Below are positions 18,577-26,768 of a stretch of DNA of 64,000 nt, piece by piece. Position 1 is the first letter of the stretch. Each line of letters begins with the position of its first letter. A program made the position numbers and the translations under genes. Below the pieces are notes generated by a model. It saw only the letters and a program-made list of their open reading frames with translations, had not been told where the DNA came from and did no database searches. This stretch comes from Rhodospirillales bacterium (GTDB lineage: Bacteria > Pseudomonadota > Alphaproteobacteria > Rhodospirillales > Casp-alpha2). The stretch covers positions 310,001-374,000 of the forward strand of contig JAEPQO010000003.1 in NCBI GenBank assembly GCA_017640505.1, given 5' to 3'.

Positions 18577-18684
18577 TACCCCCTCACCTGTCCTCTCCCC
18601 CATTTGTGGGGGAGAGGGACCCTGACGCGATATTCCCTTTAGTCCCTCTCCCCCTTTCAGGGGGAGAGGTCAGGTGAGGGGGTA
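18577..18684. repeat. MITE-like palindromic element with 14-bp perfect terminal inverted repeats
   Basis: The termini TACCCCCTCACCTG (18577-18590) and CAGGTGAGGGGGTA (18671-18684) are perfect inverted repeats. Two inner hairpins, CTCTCCCCCatttgtGGGGGAGAG and CTCTCCCCCtttcaGGGGGAGAG, flank a short core. The element invades the 3' end of the minus-strand DUF1194 gene and supplies its last codons and stop. A related element is at 19508-19605. Confidence 0.88.
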
Positions 18685-19420
18685 TTCCATGTTGAGGGGG
18701 GTACTCGCGCTTCACCGCCTCGGCGATCTCCAGGATCATTTTCTTGAGGATCGCGGGGGCGAACTGGTCGCGGCCCTCGGCAACGTGCGCGAACGCACCC
18801 CGCCCGCCGATGACGTCGTTCCGGTAGTGATCGATCAGCGGCTCGCCGTAAGGCCCGGTGCGCACGCCGCCCGGTTTATAGACCACCAAAGCGTTGATGG
18901 TGATGTTCGCGAGCATCGCCATCGCCTTCGCTTCCGGCAGGGGGCGGCCGTTCATCTGCGGGCCGTCGCCCGAGATATCGATGATCTTGCGCCGGCCGTC
19001 GTAGGCATTGGTCTCGATCAGGTTGACCGAGTAGGCGATCGCTTCCGAGATCGAGTTGTAGCTTTCCGCCATGCGGGGCGCGGCGACCAGCCGGGCGGCG
19101 AACTGCGCGGCGCTCGCGGGGCCGTCGATCACGGTCCAGTCGGCGATGGTGTGCTGCGACCAGGGCGCACCCCATTCCACGTAGGCGATGGCGATTTTCT
19201 GGTGAAAGCCGCCGCGGATCGCGTCCAGGATCTTCGGGTGCGTGATGGCGGCGGCATAGCCCTCGCGCTGCAGGCGCAGTTCGTCGTCGTCGATGGAGCC
19301 GGACCCGTCGGCGGCCAGCACGAGCTCCAGGTCGACCTTCTCGGCGCGTGCCTGCGGCGGCTGGGCGAGGGCGGTCAGACACAGGGCGACAAGGGCGAAA
19401 AACAGCGGTGAACGGCGCAT
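18584..19420 (-). CDS. DUF1194 (VWA-like) exported protein with repeat-encoded C-terminus
   Basis: A 278-residue DUF1194 protein, a von Willebrand factor A-like family common in Alphaproteobacteria. The signal peptide (MRRSPLFFALVALCLTALA) is followed by VDLELVLAADGSGSIDDDEL, which carries a MIDAS-type DGSGS metal site. The ATG at 19420 has AGGAG 7 bases upstream and is preferred over the TTG at 19435. The last ~33 codons after KREYPPQH lie inside the palindromic repeat and give low-complexity sequence (PPHLTSPPERGRGTKG), so the original C-terminus has been replaced or extended. The molecular role is unknown, perhaps an adhesion or metal-dependent periplasmic function. Confidence 0.88.
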   Translation of the reverse strand: MRRSPLFFALVALCLTALAQPPQARAEKVDLELVLAADGSGSIDDDELRLQREGYAAAITHPKILDAIRGGFHQKIAIAYVEWGAPWSQHTIADWTVIDGPASAAQFAARLVAAPRMAESYNSISEAIAYSVNLIETNAYDGRRKIIDISGDGPQMNGRPLPEAKAMAMLANITINALVVYKPGGVRTGPYGEPLIDHYRNDVIGGRGAFAHVAEGRDQFAPAILKKMILEIAEAVKREYPPQHGIPPHLTSPPERGRGTKGNIASGSLSPTNGGEDR

Positions 19421-19507
19421 CGGCGGGCTCCTCAAGCTGAATTCCCATCATGCTACGCGGGAACCGGCCGCCGGTGGTATCAAAAATGCGTCAGGCCGGT
19501 CAGAGGC

Positions 19508-19605
19508 CTCCTCATCCTGTCCTTCTCCCGAGGGGAGAAGGGACTCTCGGCGCACTATCCCTCTCCCTCGGGAGAGGGTGTCGCGCAGCGACGGGTGAGG
19601 GGGTA
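19508..19605. repeat. Second CCCTCACC-ended palindromic element
   Basis: The right end, GGGTGAGGGGGTA, resembles the arm of the 18577 element. Inner hairpins CTTCTCCCgaggGGAGAAG (about 19523-19540) and CCCTCTCCCtcGGGAGAGGG (about 19559-19578) are clear. It occupies the gap between the DUF1194 gene and the tRNA. Confidence 0.75.
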
Positions 19606-19625
19606 AATCTATTCCCGCCGGTGCC

Positions 19626-19654
19626 TTGACAGGGGGGCGCGAACGCCGTAAATC
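19626..19654 (+). promoter_or_regulatory. Probable sigma70-type promoter of tRNA-Met
   Basis: A perfect -35 box TTGACA (19626-19631) is followed after 17 bases by a weak -10, TAAATC (19649-19654). This puts transcription start about 12 bases before the tRNA. Confidence 0.55.
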
Positions 19655-19672
19655 CCCGGTCTCCAACACAGC

Positions 19673-19749
19673 GGCGGAGTAGCTCAGTTGGTTAGAGCAG
19701 TGGAATCATAATCCATGTGTCGGGGGTTCAAATCCCTCCTCCGCTACCA
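19673..19749 (+). tRNA. tRNA-Met (anticodon CAT), elongator type
   Basis: A complete 77-base cloverleaf with encoded CCA. Acceptor GGCGGAG pairs with CTCCGCT, the D-arm is GCTC-AGTTGGTTA-GAGC, the anticodon stem/loop is GTGGA-ATCATAA-TCCAT with CAT at 19707-19709, and the T-arm is GGGGG-TTCAAAT-CCCTC. The body matches alphaproteobacterial elongator tRNA-Met; an initiator (C-A mismatch at 1-72) is excluded. A lysidine-modified tRNA-Ile(CAT) is less likely. Confidence 0.93.
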
Positions 19750-19752
19750 ATT

Positions 19753-19787
19753 AAGCCCTGCACCCGGAACGGGTTGCGGGGCTTTTT
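19753..19787 (+). terminator. Rho-independent terminator of tRNA-Met
   Basis: AAGCCCTGCACCCG pairs imperfectly with CGGGTTGCGGGGCTT around a GAA loop, and the stem runs into TTTTT. It begins 4 bases after the tRNA CCA. Confidence 0.85.
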
Positions 19788-19884
19788 CGTGCGCTGGCGC
19801 TACGGAATCACGACCCACTTCCATGCGCCGGAACCCTCATGCTAGGTTGAAGCAGTTTAAACCGATACGGATGGGTCCGCGCCC

Positions 19885-20799
19885 ATGTCCCGCCGCTATT
19901 ACAACCTGCCGCCGCTGACGACCCTGGCCGCCTTCGAGGCGGCCGCCCGGCACCTCAGTTTCAAGAACGCGGCGCAGGAACTCTCCGTCACGCCGGGTGC
20001 CGTGAGCCATCAGATCAAGGCGCTCGAGACCGAGCTCGGCGCACCCCTGTTCCGCCGCAAGCACCGTGGCGTCGAGCTGACAGAGGAGGGCGAAAGCCTG
20101 TTCGAGGCGCTGGCGTCCAGTTTCGCCAAGGTCTCGCAGTGCCTGAAAAGCATCCAGCACAAGAGCGCGGACAACCGTGTCACGGTCGGCTCGACCTCGG
20201 CGGTCGCCACGCTCTGGCTGTCGCCGACGGTGATTCGTTTCTGGCGTGCGCATCCCGAGGTCGATGTCGACCAGCGCATTCAGGACGAGCAGTTCCTCAG
20301 CGCGCCGGAGATCGACCTTTATATCCGCTACGGCCGGGACCCGGACCCGCGCATGCAGCAGACCGAACTGTTCCGCGACCGGCTTGGCCCGGTCGGCGAC
20401 CGGGACATGGCAAAGCGACTGGTCGGCTGCGGCCTTGAAGACCTCGCGCGTGAACGCCTGATCCACACCGAGTCCGAGAACAACGCCTGGACGACGTGGC
20501 AGGACTGGTTCCGGGAACTGGGCTACGACGGGCCGGTCGCATCGGGCATCCGGGTCAACAACTATTCCGTCGCGCTGCAGGCGGCGCAGGACGGTGCCGG
20601 CCTGGCGCTTGGCTGGCAGCATCTGCTGCGGCCGATGCTGAAAGGCGGTCAGCTGGCGGCGATCGGCGGCTTCACGATGCCGGCGCCGAACCGCTTTCAC
20701 CTCGTCGGCTATCCCGATGACGAGCTTTCCGAAGCGGCCCTGCTTTTGAAGGCGTGGATCATCGGCGAAGTCTCGGCCCTTTCAGATGAGCTGAAGTAA
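19885..20799 (+). CDS. LysR-family regulator, GcvA-like
   Basis: A 304-residue LysR regulator. The N-terminal winged helix has PLTTLAAFEAAARHLSFKNA and LSVTPGAVSHQIKALE, the signature of the GcvA/AmpR-type branch. The C-terminal substrate-binding domain includes WLSPTVIRFWRAHPEVDVD. It precedes the Rieske oxygenase and FAD-dehydrogenase genes in the same direction, so it probably controls that pathway and senses its substrate or a glycine-type product. Confidence 0.92.
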   Translation: MSRRYYNLPPLTTLAAFEAAARHLSFKNAAQELSVTPGAVSHQIKALETELGAPLFRRKHRGVELTEEGESLFEALASSFAKVSQCLKSIQHKSADNRVTVGSTSAVATLWLSPTVIRFWRAHPEVDVDQRIQDEQFLSAPEIDLYIRYGRDPDPRMQQTELFRDRLGPVGDRDMAKRLVGCGLEDLARERLIHTESENNAWTTWQDWFRELGYDGPVASGIRVNNYSVALQAAQDGAGLALGWQHLLRPMLKGGQLAAIGGFTMPAPNRFHLVGYPDDELSEAALLLKAWIIGEVSALSDELK

Positions 20800-20898
20800 A
20801 CCCAGGATTAAATTTTGTGCTATTGAGAGACGCCGCCGTCCTGCCTCACTGTCGCCCAAGACAGCCAACCACGAGGCAGCCAACCAGGAGGCCGGCCG

Positions 20899-22056
20899 GT
20901 GAATACGCATCGATCATCTCTCAGTGCCGTGATGGCGCCCATCAACATCGCGTGCGGCCTGCCGAACGCGCACTATGTCGACCCGGCGGTGTTTCAGGAC
21001 GAAAAGAGGAAGGTGCTGTTCGCCAACTGGTCGGGGATCGGTTTCGGCAAGGACATCCCCGACGAGGGCGATGCGAAGCCGGTCGATTTCCTCGGCATGC
21101 CGCTGTTGATGGTGCGCGGCAAGGACGGGCAGATCCGCGTGTTCCAGAATACCTGCCGCCATCGCGGCATGATCCTCGTCGAGACACCGCAGAAGATCCG
21201 CGCCACCATCCGCTGTCCCTATCACAGCTGGTGCTATGACCTTGAAGGCGCGCTACGGACGACGCCGTTCGTCGGCGGACCGGGCAAGAACACGCACAAG
21301 GACATCAAGCGCGACGAGCTCGGCCTTGTCACGATCCGCTCGTTCGTCTGGCGCGACGTGGTGTTCGTCAACGTCGACGGTACCGCCGCCCCGTTCGAAG
21401 AGGTGCATGGCGACCTGATGGCGCGCTGGCAGGAATTCGACCAGCCGCTCTATCACGGCGGCGAGGGCTCCTCGATGCAGATCGACGTCGCGTCGAACTG
21501 GAAGCTGGCGGTCGAGAATTACTGCGAGAGCTACCATCTGCCGTGGGTGCATCCCGGCCTGAACAGCTATTCCCGGCTCGAGGATCACTACAACATTCTC
21601 GAACCCGGCAGGTATTCCGGCCAGGGCACCTACGTCTACCGGCAACTGAAGGACGAGAACGGCCACACCCTGCCCGATTTCGCCGGTCTCGGCGACAAGT
21701 GGGACGAGGGGGCGGAGTATGTCGCGCTCTATCCCAACGTGTTGCTGGGCGTGCAGCGCGACATGGCGTTTGCCATTCTGCTCGATCCGGTGGCGCTGGA
21801 ACGGACGGTCGAATACATCGAAATCTATTATGCCGCGCCGACGGAAACGACGCCCGAACTTGACAGCCTGCGTGCATCGAATGCACAGCTTTGGAAGACC
21901 GTGTTCGAGGAGGACATCTCCGTTGTCGAAGGCATGCAGAAGGGGCGCCATGGTGAACTGTTCGACGGCGGGCGTTTTTCGCCGGTCATGGACGGTCCGA
22001 CCCACAACTTCCACCAGTGGGTGGCGGCGCAATTGTCCGCCGGCCATGCCGGATGA
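20899..22056 (+). CDS. Rieske non-heme iron oxygenase, alpha subunit (quaternary-amine demethylase type)
   Basis: A 385-residue Rieske oxygenase related to choline/betaine and stachydrine monooxygenases. The [2Fe-2S] ligands are in NTCRHRGMILVE and RCPYHSWCYDLEG (C-X-H ... C-X2-H) at about residues 82-115. The catalytic iron site is ENYCESYHLPWVHPGL near 203-218, with EEDISVVEGMQKG supplying the later region. The GTG at 20899 has a strong AGGAGG 7 bases upstream; MAPINIACGL at 20932 is the alternative start. The FAD/GcvT dehydrogenase follows. Oxidative N-demethylation of a betaine is inferred. No reductase partner is encoded nearby, so electrons must come from elsewhere. Confidence 0.88.
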   Translation: MNTHRSSLSAVMAPINIACGLPNAHYVDPAVFQDEKRKVLFANWSGIGFGKDIPDEGDAKPVDFLGMPLLMVRGKDGQIRVFQNTCRHRGMILVETPQKIRATIRCPYHSWCYDLEGALRTTPFVGGPGKNTHKDIKRDELGLVTIRSFVWRDVVFVNVDGTAAPFEEVHGDLMARWQEFDQPLYHGGEGSSMQIDVASNWKLAVENYCESYHLPWVHPGLNSYSRLEDHYNILEPGRYSGQGTYVYRQLKDENGHTLPDFAGLGDKWDEGAEYVALYPNVLLGVQRDMAFAILLDPVALERTVEYIEIYYAAPTETTPELDSLRASNAQLWKTVFEEDISVVEGMQKGRHGELFDGGRFSPVMDGPTHNFHQWVAAQLSAGHAG

Positions 22057-22119
22057 GCCGTTCGAAAACGGCATCCCGGGCCAGACACATCACGCCAGAC
22101 ATCACGAAAGAGCGAAATA

Positions 22120-24540
22120 GTGCGTAACGAAGCTCAAGCGGTCGTTATCGGTGGCGGCGTCATCGGTTGCTCGATCCTCTACCACCTGGCCAAGCTGGGC
22201 TGGCCGGATGTCGTCCTGCTGGAACGCGACGAACTGACAAGCGGCAGCACCTGGCATGCGGCGGCCAACATCCACGGTCTGCACGACAGTACCAACATCA
22301 GCCGCATCCAGCATTACACGATGAATCTCTACAAAGAGCTGGAGGCCGAAACCGGGCAGAGCTGCGGTGTGTTCCAGCCGGGCTCGCTTTATCTGGCACA
22401 GACCGAGGCGCGCGAGCACCAGCTGCGGCTGCAGGCCGCCAAGGCGAAACTCTACGGCATGAACTTCTACGAGATCAGTATCGACGAAGCGAAGGAGCTC
22501 AACCCGCTGGTCGATTTCGACGGTATTCGCTGCGTCATGTACGAACCGGAGGGCGGCAACGTCGACCCGTCCGGCGTCACCAACGCCTATGCCGTGGGGG
22601 CGCGTCAGCGGGGTGCCGAGATCAACCGTTTTACGCCGGTGACGGCGACCGAACCGCAGGCCGACGGCACCTGGGTCGTGCGCACGCCGAACGGCGACAT
22701 TCGCACACCCTGGGTGGTGAACGTTGCCGGGCTTTGGGGGCGCGAGGTGGCGGCGCTGGCCGGGATCGAGTTGCCGCTGCAGCCGACCGAGCACCAGTAC
22801 TTCGTCACCGAAACCATCGCCGAGGTCGCGGCCATGGACCGCCGCCTGCCGTCGGTGTCGGACCGCGACGGCGAATATTACCTGCGCCAGGAAGGCCAGG
22901 GTCTGCTGGTCGGCGCCTACGAACGCGACATGAAATTCTGGGCCGAGGACGGCACGCCCGCCGATTTCGGCCACGACCTGTTCCCGGACGACCTGGAACG
23001 GATCGAGGAGAACATCATGAACGCCATCGAGCGTGTGCCCGTCGTCGGCGACGCCGGGATCAAGCGGGTCATCAACGGGCCGATGATCTGGTCGCCGGAC
23101 GCCAACGTGCTGATGGGGCCGGTGCCGGAACTCGAAGGTTATTTCTGCTGCAACGGCATCATCCCCGGCTTCTCGCAGTCCGGCGGCATGGGGCTGATGG
23201 CGGCACAGTGGATGATCGAGGGTGAAACCCAGTACGACATGTTCGCGTGGGACATGGCGCGCTTCGACGGCTGGGTGACAAAGCCGTTCACCAAGGCGCG
23301 GGTCGAGGACCAGTACGCGCACCGCTTCGCCATCCACTTCCCGAACGAGGAACGCGCCGCCGGCCGTCCGGCCAGGACGCGGCCCGTCTATGAAACGCAG
23401 AAGGAAATGGGCGCGGTGTTCGGCCTCAATGCCGGGTGGGAACATCCGCTCTGGTACGCCGACACCCCCGGTGCCGAGGACACCAACGGTTTCACGCGCC
23501 AGAACTGGTGGGCCCCGGTCGGCGCGGAATGCCGCATGCTGCGCGAGCGCGCGGGGATCATCGATATCTCGAACTTCGCCAAGTACGCCTGCGAAGGCCC
23601 GGGCGCCGAAGCGTGGCTGAACGCGGTCTTTGCCAACAACATGCCGAAGGCCGTGGGGCGGTCCTGCCTGACGCCGCTGATCGGCAAGCGCGGCGGTATC
23701 GCCGGCGACTTCACGGTGACCCGCCTCGCCGAGGACGCCTTCCGCATCGTCGGCTCGGGCATGGCGGAGCGCTATCACAAGCGGTTCTTCAAGCAGGTGC
23801 CGCTGCCTGAAGGGACGACGTTCACGTCGATAACCGAGGCCATGTGCGGCTTCAACGTCGCCGGGCCGCTGTCACGCGACCTGTTGCAGCCCCTGACCGA
23901 GATCTCGCTCGCGACCGGGGACTTTCCCTTCATGCGCTCGCAATCGATCGCCGTCGCCGGTGTCGAGGTGCTGGCGCTCAGGGTGTCGTTCACCGGCGAT
24001 CTCGGCTGGGAGTTGCATTGCCGGACCGAGGATCAGTTGCGCCTGTTTGACGCCTTGATCGCCGCCGGCAAGCCGCTCGGCGCCGGTCCGGTCGGCAGCC
24101 GCGCGCTGATGTCGCTGCGCCTCGAGAAGGGCTACGGCAGCTGGTCCAGGGAATACAGCCCGGAATACTGGCCGCAAGAGTCGGGCCTTGAGCGGCTCTG
24201 CAAGATGGACAAGGACTTCCTCAACAAGCAGGCCGTCGCAGAGACACTTGCCCGGCCCGCGCGCGAACGGCTGGTGATCCTGCATCTCGACGAAGAGGAC
24301 GTGAACGCATCCAACGCCGATGCCACCGGCGGCGAGCCGATCTTCAAGGACGGCGAGGGCATTGGCCGCGTCAGCTCCGGCGCGTATGGCTACGGTGTCG
24401 GCATGTCGCTGGCGCTCGGTTACGTCAAGAATGCCGCGCCCGGCGACCGCGTCGAGGTCATGGTGCTGGGCCGCCCGCACGGCGCGACGATCCTTGCCGA
24501 GCCGCCGTTCGACCCGGAAGGCGCCAGACTCCGCGCATGA
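22120..24540 (+). CDS. FAD-dependent dimethylglycine/sarcosine dehydrogenase-like protein with GcvT domain
   Basis: An 806-residue fusion. An N-terminal DAO-type FAD domain (AVVIGGGVIGCSILYHLAKLG) includes the covalent-flavin region TSGSTWHAAA. An FAO middle domain and a C-terminal GcvT tetrahydrofolate-binding/barrel pair follow (about residues 430-800). Such enzymes demethylate N-methyl amino acids and pass the methyl carbon to tetrahydrofolate. The GTG start at 22120 gives MRNEAQAVVIGG. Lying 63 bases after the Rieske gene, it likely removes the next methyl group after the oxygenase step. Dimethylglycine, sarcosine or a related N-methyl compound is plausible. Confidence 0.9.
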   Translation: MRNEAQAVVIGGGVIGCSILYHLAKLGWPDVVLLERDELTSGSTWHAAANIHGLHDSTNISRIQHYTMNLYKELEAETGQSCGVFQPGSLYLAQTEAREHQLRLQAAKAKLYGMNFYEISIDEAKELNPLVDFDGIRCVMYEPEGGNVDPSGVTNAYAVGARQRGAEINRFTPVTATEPQADGTWVVRTPNGDIRTPWVVNVAGLWGREVAALAGIELPLQPTEHQYFVTETIAEVAAMDRRLPSVSDRDGEYYLRQEGQGLLVGAYERDMKFWAEDGTPADFGHDLFPDDLERIEENIMNAIERVPVVGDAGIKRVINGPMIWSPDANVLMGPVPELEGYFCCNGIIPGFSQSGGMGLMAAQWMIEGETQYDMFAWDMARFDGWVTKPFTKARVEDQYAHRFAIHFPNEERAAGRPARTRPVYETQKEMGAVFGLNAGWEHPLWYADTPGAEDTNGFTRQNWWAPVGAECRMLRERAGIIDISNFAKYACEGPGAEAWLNAVFANNMPKAVGRSCLTPLIGKRGGIAGDFTVTRLAEDAFRIVGSGMAERYHKRFFKQVPLPEGTTFTSITEAMCGFNVAGPLSRDLLQPLTEISLATGDFPFMRSQSIAVAGVEVLALRVSFTGDLGWELHCRTEDQLRLFDALIAAGKPLGAGPVGSRALMSLRLEKGYGSWSREYSPEYWPQESGLERLCKMDKDFLNKQAVAETLARPARERLVILHLDEEDVNASNADATGGEPIFKDGEGIGRVSSGAYGYGVGMSLALGYVKNAAPGDRVEVMVLGRPHGATILAEPPFDPEGARLRA

Positions 24541-24724
24541 CGCCAGGCATCGGCGGCTGGTTTTTCCCGGTCGTATGGGTAAGCCGCCCGACTTATTTCC
24601 GGTTGCATTGGTAATCGCGGTCCGGCGTTCTTACGTTCTATGGGTGTCCGGTTTGCAACCGGCGGGCTGCGCCGGCAGTCCGGCGTGCGGCACCGGATTG
24701 GAACCACGGAACAGGCCGCCCGAA

Positions 24725-25249
24725 GTGTCACGATACGTTACTCTGGAAGCCGGTGCGATCCGGAAGGCCGCTTTTGGCGCGGCGCTGGCCTTGTGGGAGA
24801 GCCGCCGCGGGGACCGTATCGCGCCGCGATGGAAGCATGACGTTGATTTTCTCGATTTCGAACCCCGGGTGATCCCGCGCATGATGCTGGTCGAGGTCGA
24901 CGGCCGGCCCGGCGTCGGTGTCTACCGCTTCTGGGGAACGGGGATCAAAACCTACGACGGCAGCGACCAGACCGGCGGGCGCGTCAGCACCCAGGAAACA
25001 CCCGACATGCAGGAAGACTTCGTCGCCCAGTACGAACAGGTCGTGGCGACGGGCACGCCCCGTGTCTTTGCCACGCGGATCCGCCTGTTGGACCCGACCG
25101 AACGGTTCAAGTACGAGGCCAGCCTGCGGCTCCCGTTCAGCAGCGATAACGAGACCGTCGACTGGGTCTTGAGCATCGATTACTACGCCAACGCCTGGGC
25201 CGAGCTGCTCGACGAACTGGGCGTGTCGGGCATCCTGAAGCCCGGTTGA
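24725..25249 (+). CDS. PAS_5-type single-domain protein
   Basis: A 174-residue protein matching the PAS_5 family abundant in Rhodospirillales. It has LWESRRGDRIAPRWKHDVDF near the N-terminus, YRFWGTGIKTYDGSDQTGG in the middle and a LRLPFSSDNETVDWVLSI strand near the end. No output domain is attached. The GTG at 24725 is chosen because the upstream part of the same frame overlaps the dehydrogenase end and is not conserved. It is probably a ligand-sensing or protein-interaction module. It is one of three family members in the window (with 54004 and 58484). Confidence 0.75.
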   Translation: MSRYVTLEAGAIRKAAFGAALALWESRRGDRIAPRWKHDVDFLDFEPRVIPRMMLVEVDGRPGVGVYRFWGTGIKTYDGSDQTGGRVSTQETPDMQEDFVAQYEQVVATGTPRVFATRIRLLDPTERFKYEASLRLPFSSDNETVDWVLSIDYYANAWAELLDELGVSGILKPG

Positions 25250-25269
25250 GGCGGCGCCGGGTGGCGCGC

Positions 25270-26685
25270 TTACCCCGCCGGATCGACCGGGTTCGCGACC
25301 GGCCGGGCGCGTTCGATCACTTCCGCCGCATCCAGGATCACGTCTTCGCGGTAGCGTGGGCCGACCATCTGCACACCGAGCGCCGCGCCGTCGTCCATGG
25401 CGAGCGTGACGTTGAGCGCGGGCAGCCCGGTGACGGGCAGGGCCACCTGCGTCAGCTGCGCCTCGATCACGCGGTCGAACGCGTCTTCCGAAGAGACATC
25501 GAGTTGGTCGGGGAACGGCGGTTCCGCCGAGATCGGCAGCAGCACCACCGGATATTCGGCCAGAAACGTCTGCCATTGGCGGACAAGGCTGGAGCGTTCG
25601 CGGAGCGCCCAGAGCACGGCGTCGATGGGGTCGCGGTCATCCTTGGCGGCATGGCGGCAGAGCTGCGCATAGACGAAATTGGCGTCGGGATCGTCCTCTT
25701 TCCTGAGCGCTTCCTCGCCGGCGCCCCGGAACTCCGCCATCCATAAAATGAGCTGCATGGTGACGGCGGGACGGAGTGGCGGCGTCTCGACCGCGTCGAC
25801 GGTCCAGCCCGCGGCGCGCAGGGCTTCGGCCGCGGCCTCCAGCGCGGCGGCAACCTTCGGGTCGGTGTTCATCCCATCAGGCCGCGTGCAGATCGCGGCG
25901 CGTTTCGGCAAGGCGGGCATGTCGGCAGGCGCGGGCACGTACCAGCTGTCGCGGATGTCGGGCGCGCTCATCGCGGCGAAGGCGATCCGCAGGTCCTCGA
26001 TGGTGCGGGCGAGGGGGCCGGAGACGGCCATCAACTGCCCGCCGATATTACGCTCGGCGCCCGAGAAATTGACCGCGGGTACGCGCCCGAACGTCGGACG
26101 AATGCCGTGCACGCCGCAGGCATAGGCGGGATAGCGGATCGAACCGGCGATATCGGTGCCGTGCGCGACGGCGCACATGCCGGACGCCACCGCCGATGCC
26201 GCACCGCCCGACGAGCCGCCGGGGGTGAGCGAAAAATCGCGCGGATTCTTCGTCGTCCCCCACAGGCTGTTGCGGGTGAACCAGCGCAGCGAGAACGCCG
26301 GCGTGTTGGTCCGCCCGACGATCACCGCGCCCGCGTCCCGCATGCTGGCGACGAAGGGACTGTCGATCTCGGCGATCAGGTCCTTTTGCAGGCGAAGCCC
26401 GTTCGACGTCGCATGACCGGCCTGGTCGACGTTAGTCTTGATCGTGACCGGCACGCCGGCCAGCAGGCCCGGGTCCTCGCCCGCCGCCAACTTGCGGTCG
26501 ACCTCCGCCGCCGCGGCGAGCGCTTCGTCGGCCGTGGAAACGACGACGGCGTTGAGCGCCGGGTTGACGGCCTCCATCCGCCCGAGCGCGCTTTCCGCCG
26601 CCTGGACGGCGGTGATCTTTCCAGCCTTCACGGCGTCGGCAACCGCGTGCGCCGGCCAGCGCCAGATGTCGTTGGTGTCGGTCAT
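25270..26685 (-). CDS. Amidase signature-family hydrolase
   Basis: A 471-residue amidase. The Ser-cisSer-Lys triad is visible: Lys in GVPVTIKTNVDQAG, and the serine loop PGGSSGGAASAVASG followed by GTDIAGSIRYPAYACGVHG. Members hydrolyse aliphatic, aryl or indole amides, or act in purine and N-carbamoyl pathways, so the substrate is open. The ATG at 26685 (MTDTNDIWRW) is preferred because the upstream frame to 27081 is antisense to putA. It is transcribed in the same direction as putA, 83 bases downstream of it. Confidence 0.9.
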   Translation of the reverse strand: MTDTNDIWRWPAHAVADAVKAGKITAVQAAESALGRMEAVNPALNAVVVSTADEALAAAAEVDRKLAAGEDPGLLAGVPVTIKTNVDQAGHATSNGLRLQKDLIAEIDSPFVASMRDAGAVIVGRTNTPAFSLRWFTRNSLWGTTKNPRDFSLTPGGSSGGAASAVASGMCAVAHGTDIAGSIRYPAYACGVHGIRPTFGRVPAVNFSGAERNIGGQLMAVSGPLARTIEDLRIAFAAMSAPDIRDSWYVPAPADMPALPKRAAICTRPDGMNTDPKVAAALEAAAEALRAAGWTVDAVETPPLRPAVTMQLILWMAEFRGAGEEALRKEDDPDANFVYAQLCRHAAKDDRDPIDAVLWALRERSSLVRQWQTFLAEYPVVLLPISAEPPFPDQLDVSSEDAFDRVIEAQLTQVALPVTGLPALNVTLAMDDGAALGVQMVGPRYREDVILDAAEVIERARPVANPVDPAG

Positions 26686-26768
26686 GTCCGGGTCCCTGTC
26701 GTTCGTTGTCTTCGGTTGCGTGAAGTCTAACGACAGGGCCGCGGGCGGGCCAAGGAAAACCCCGGGGT

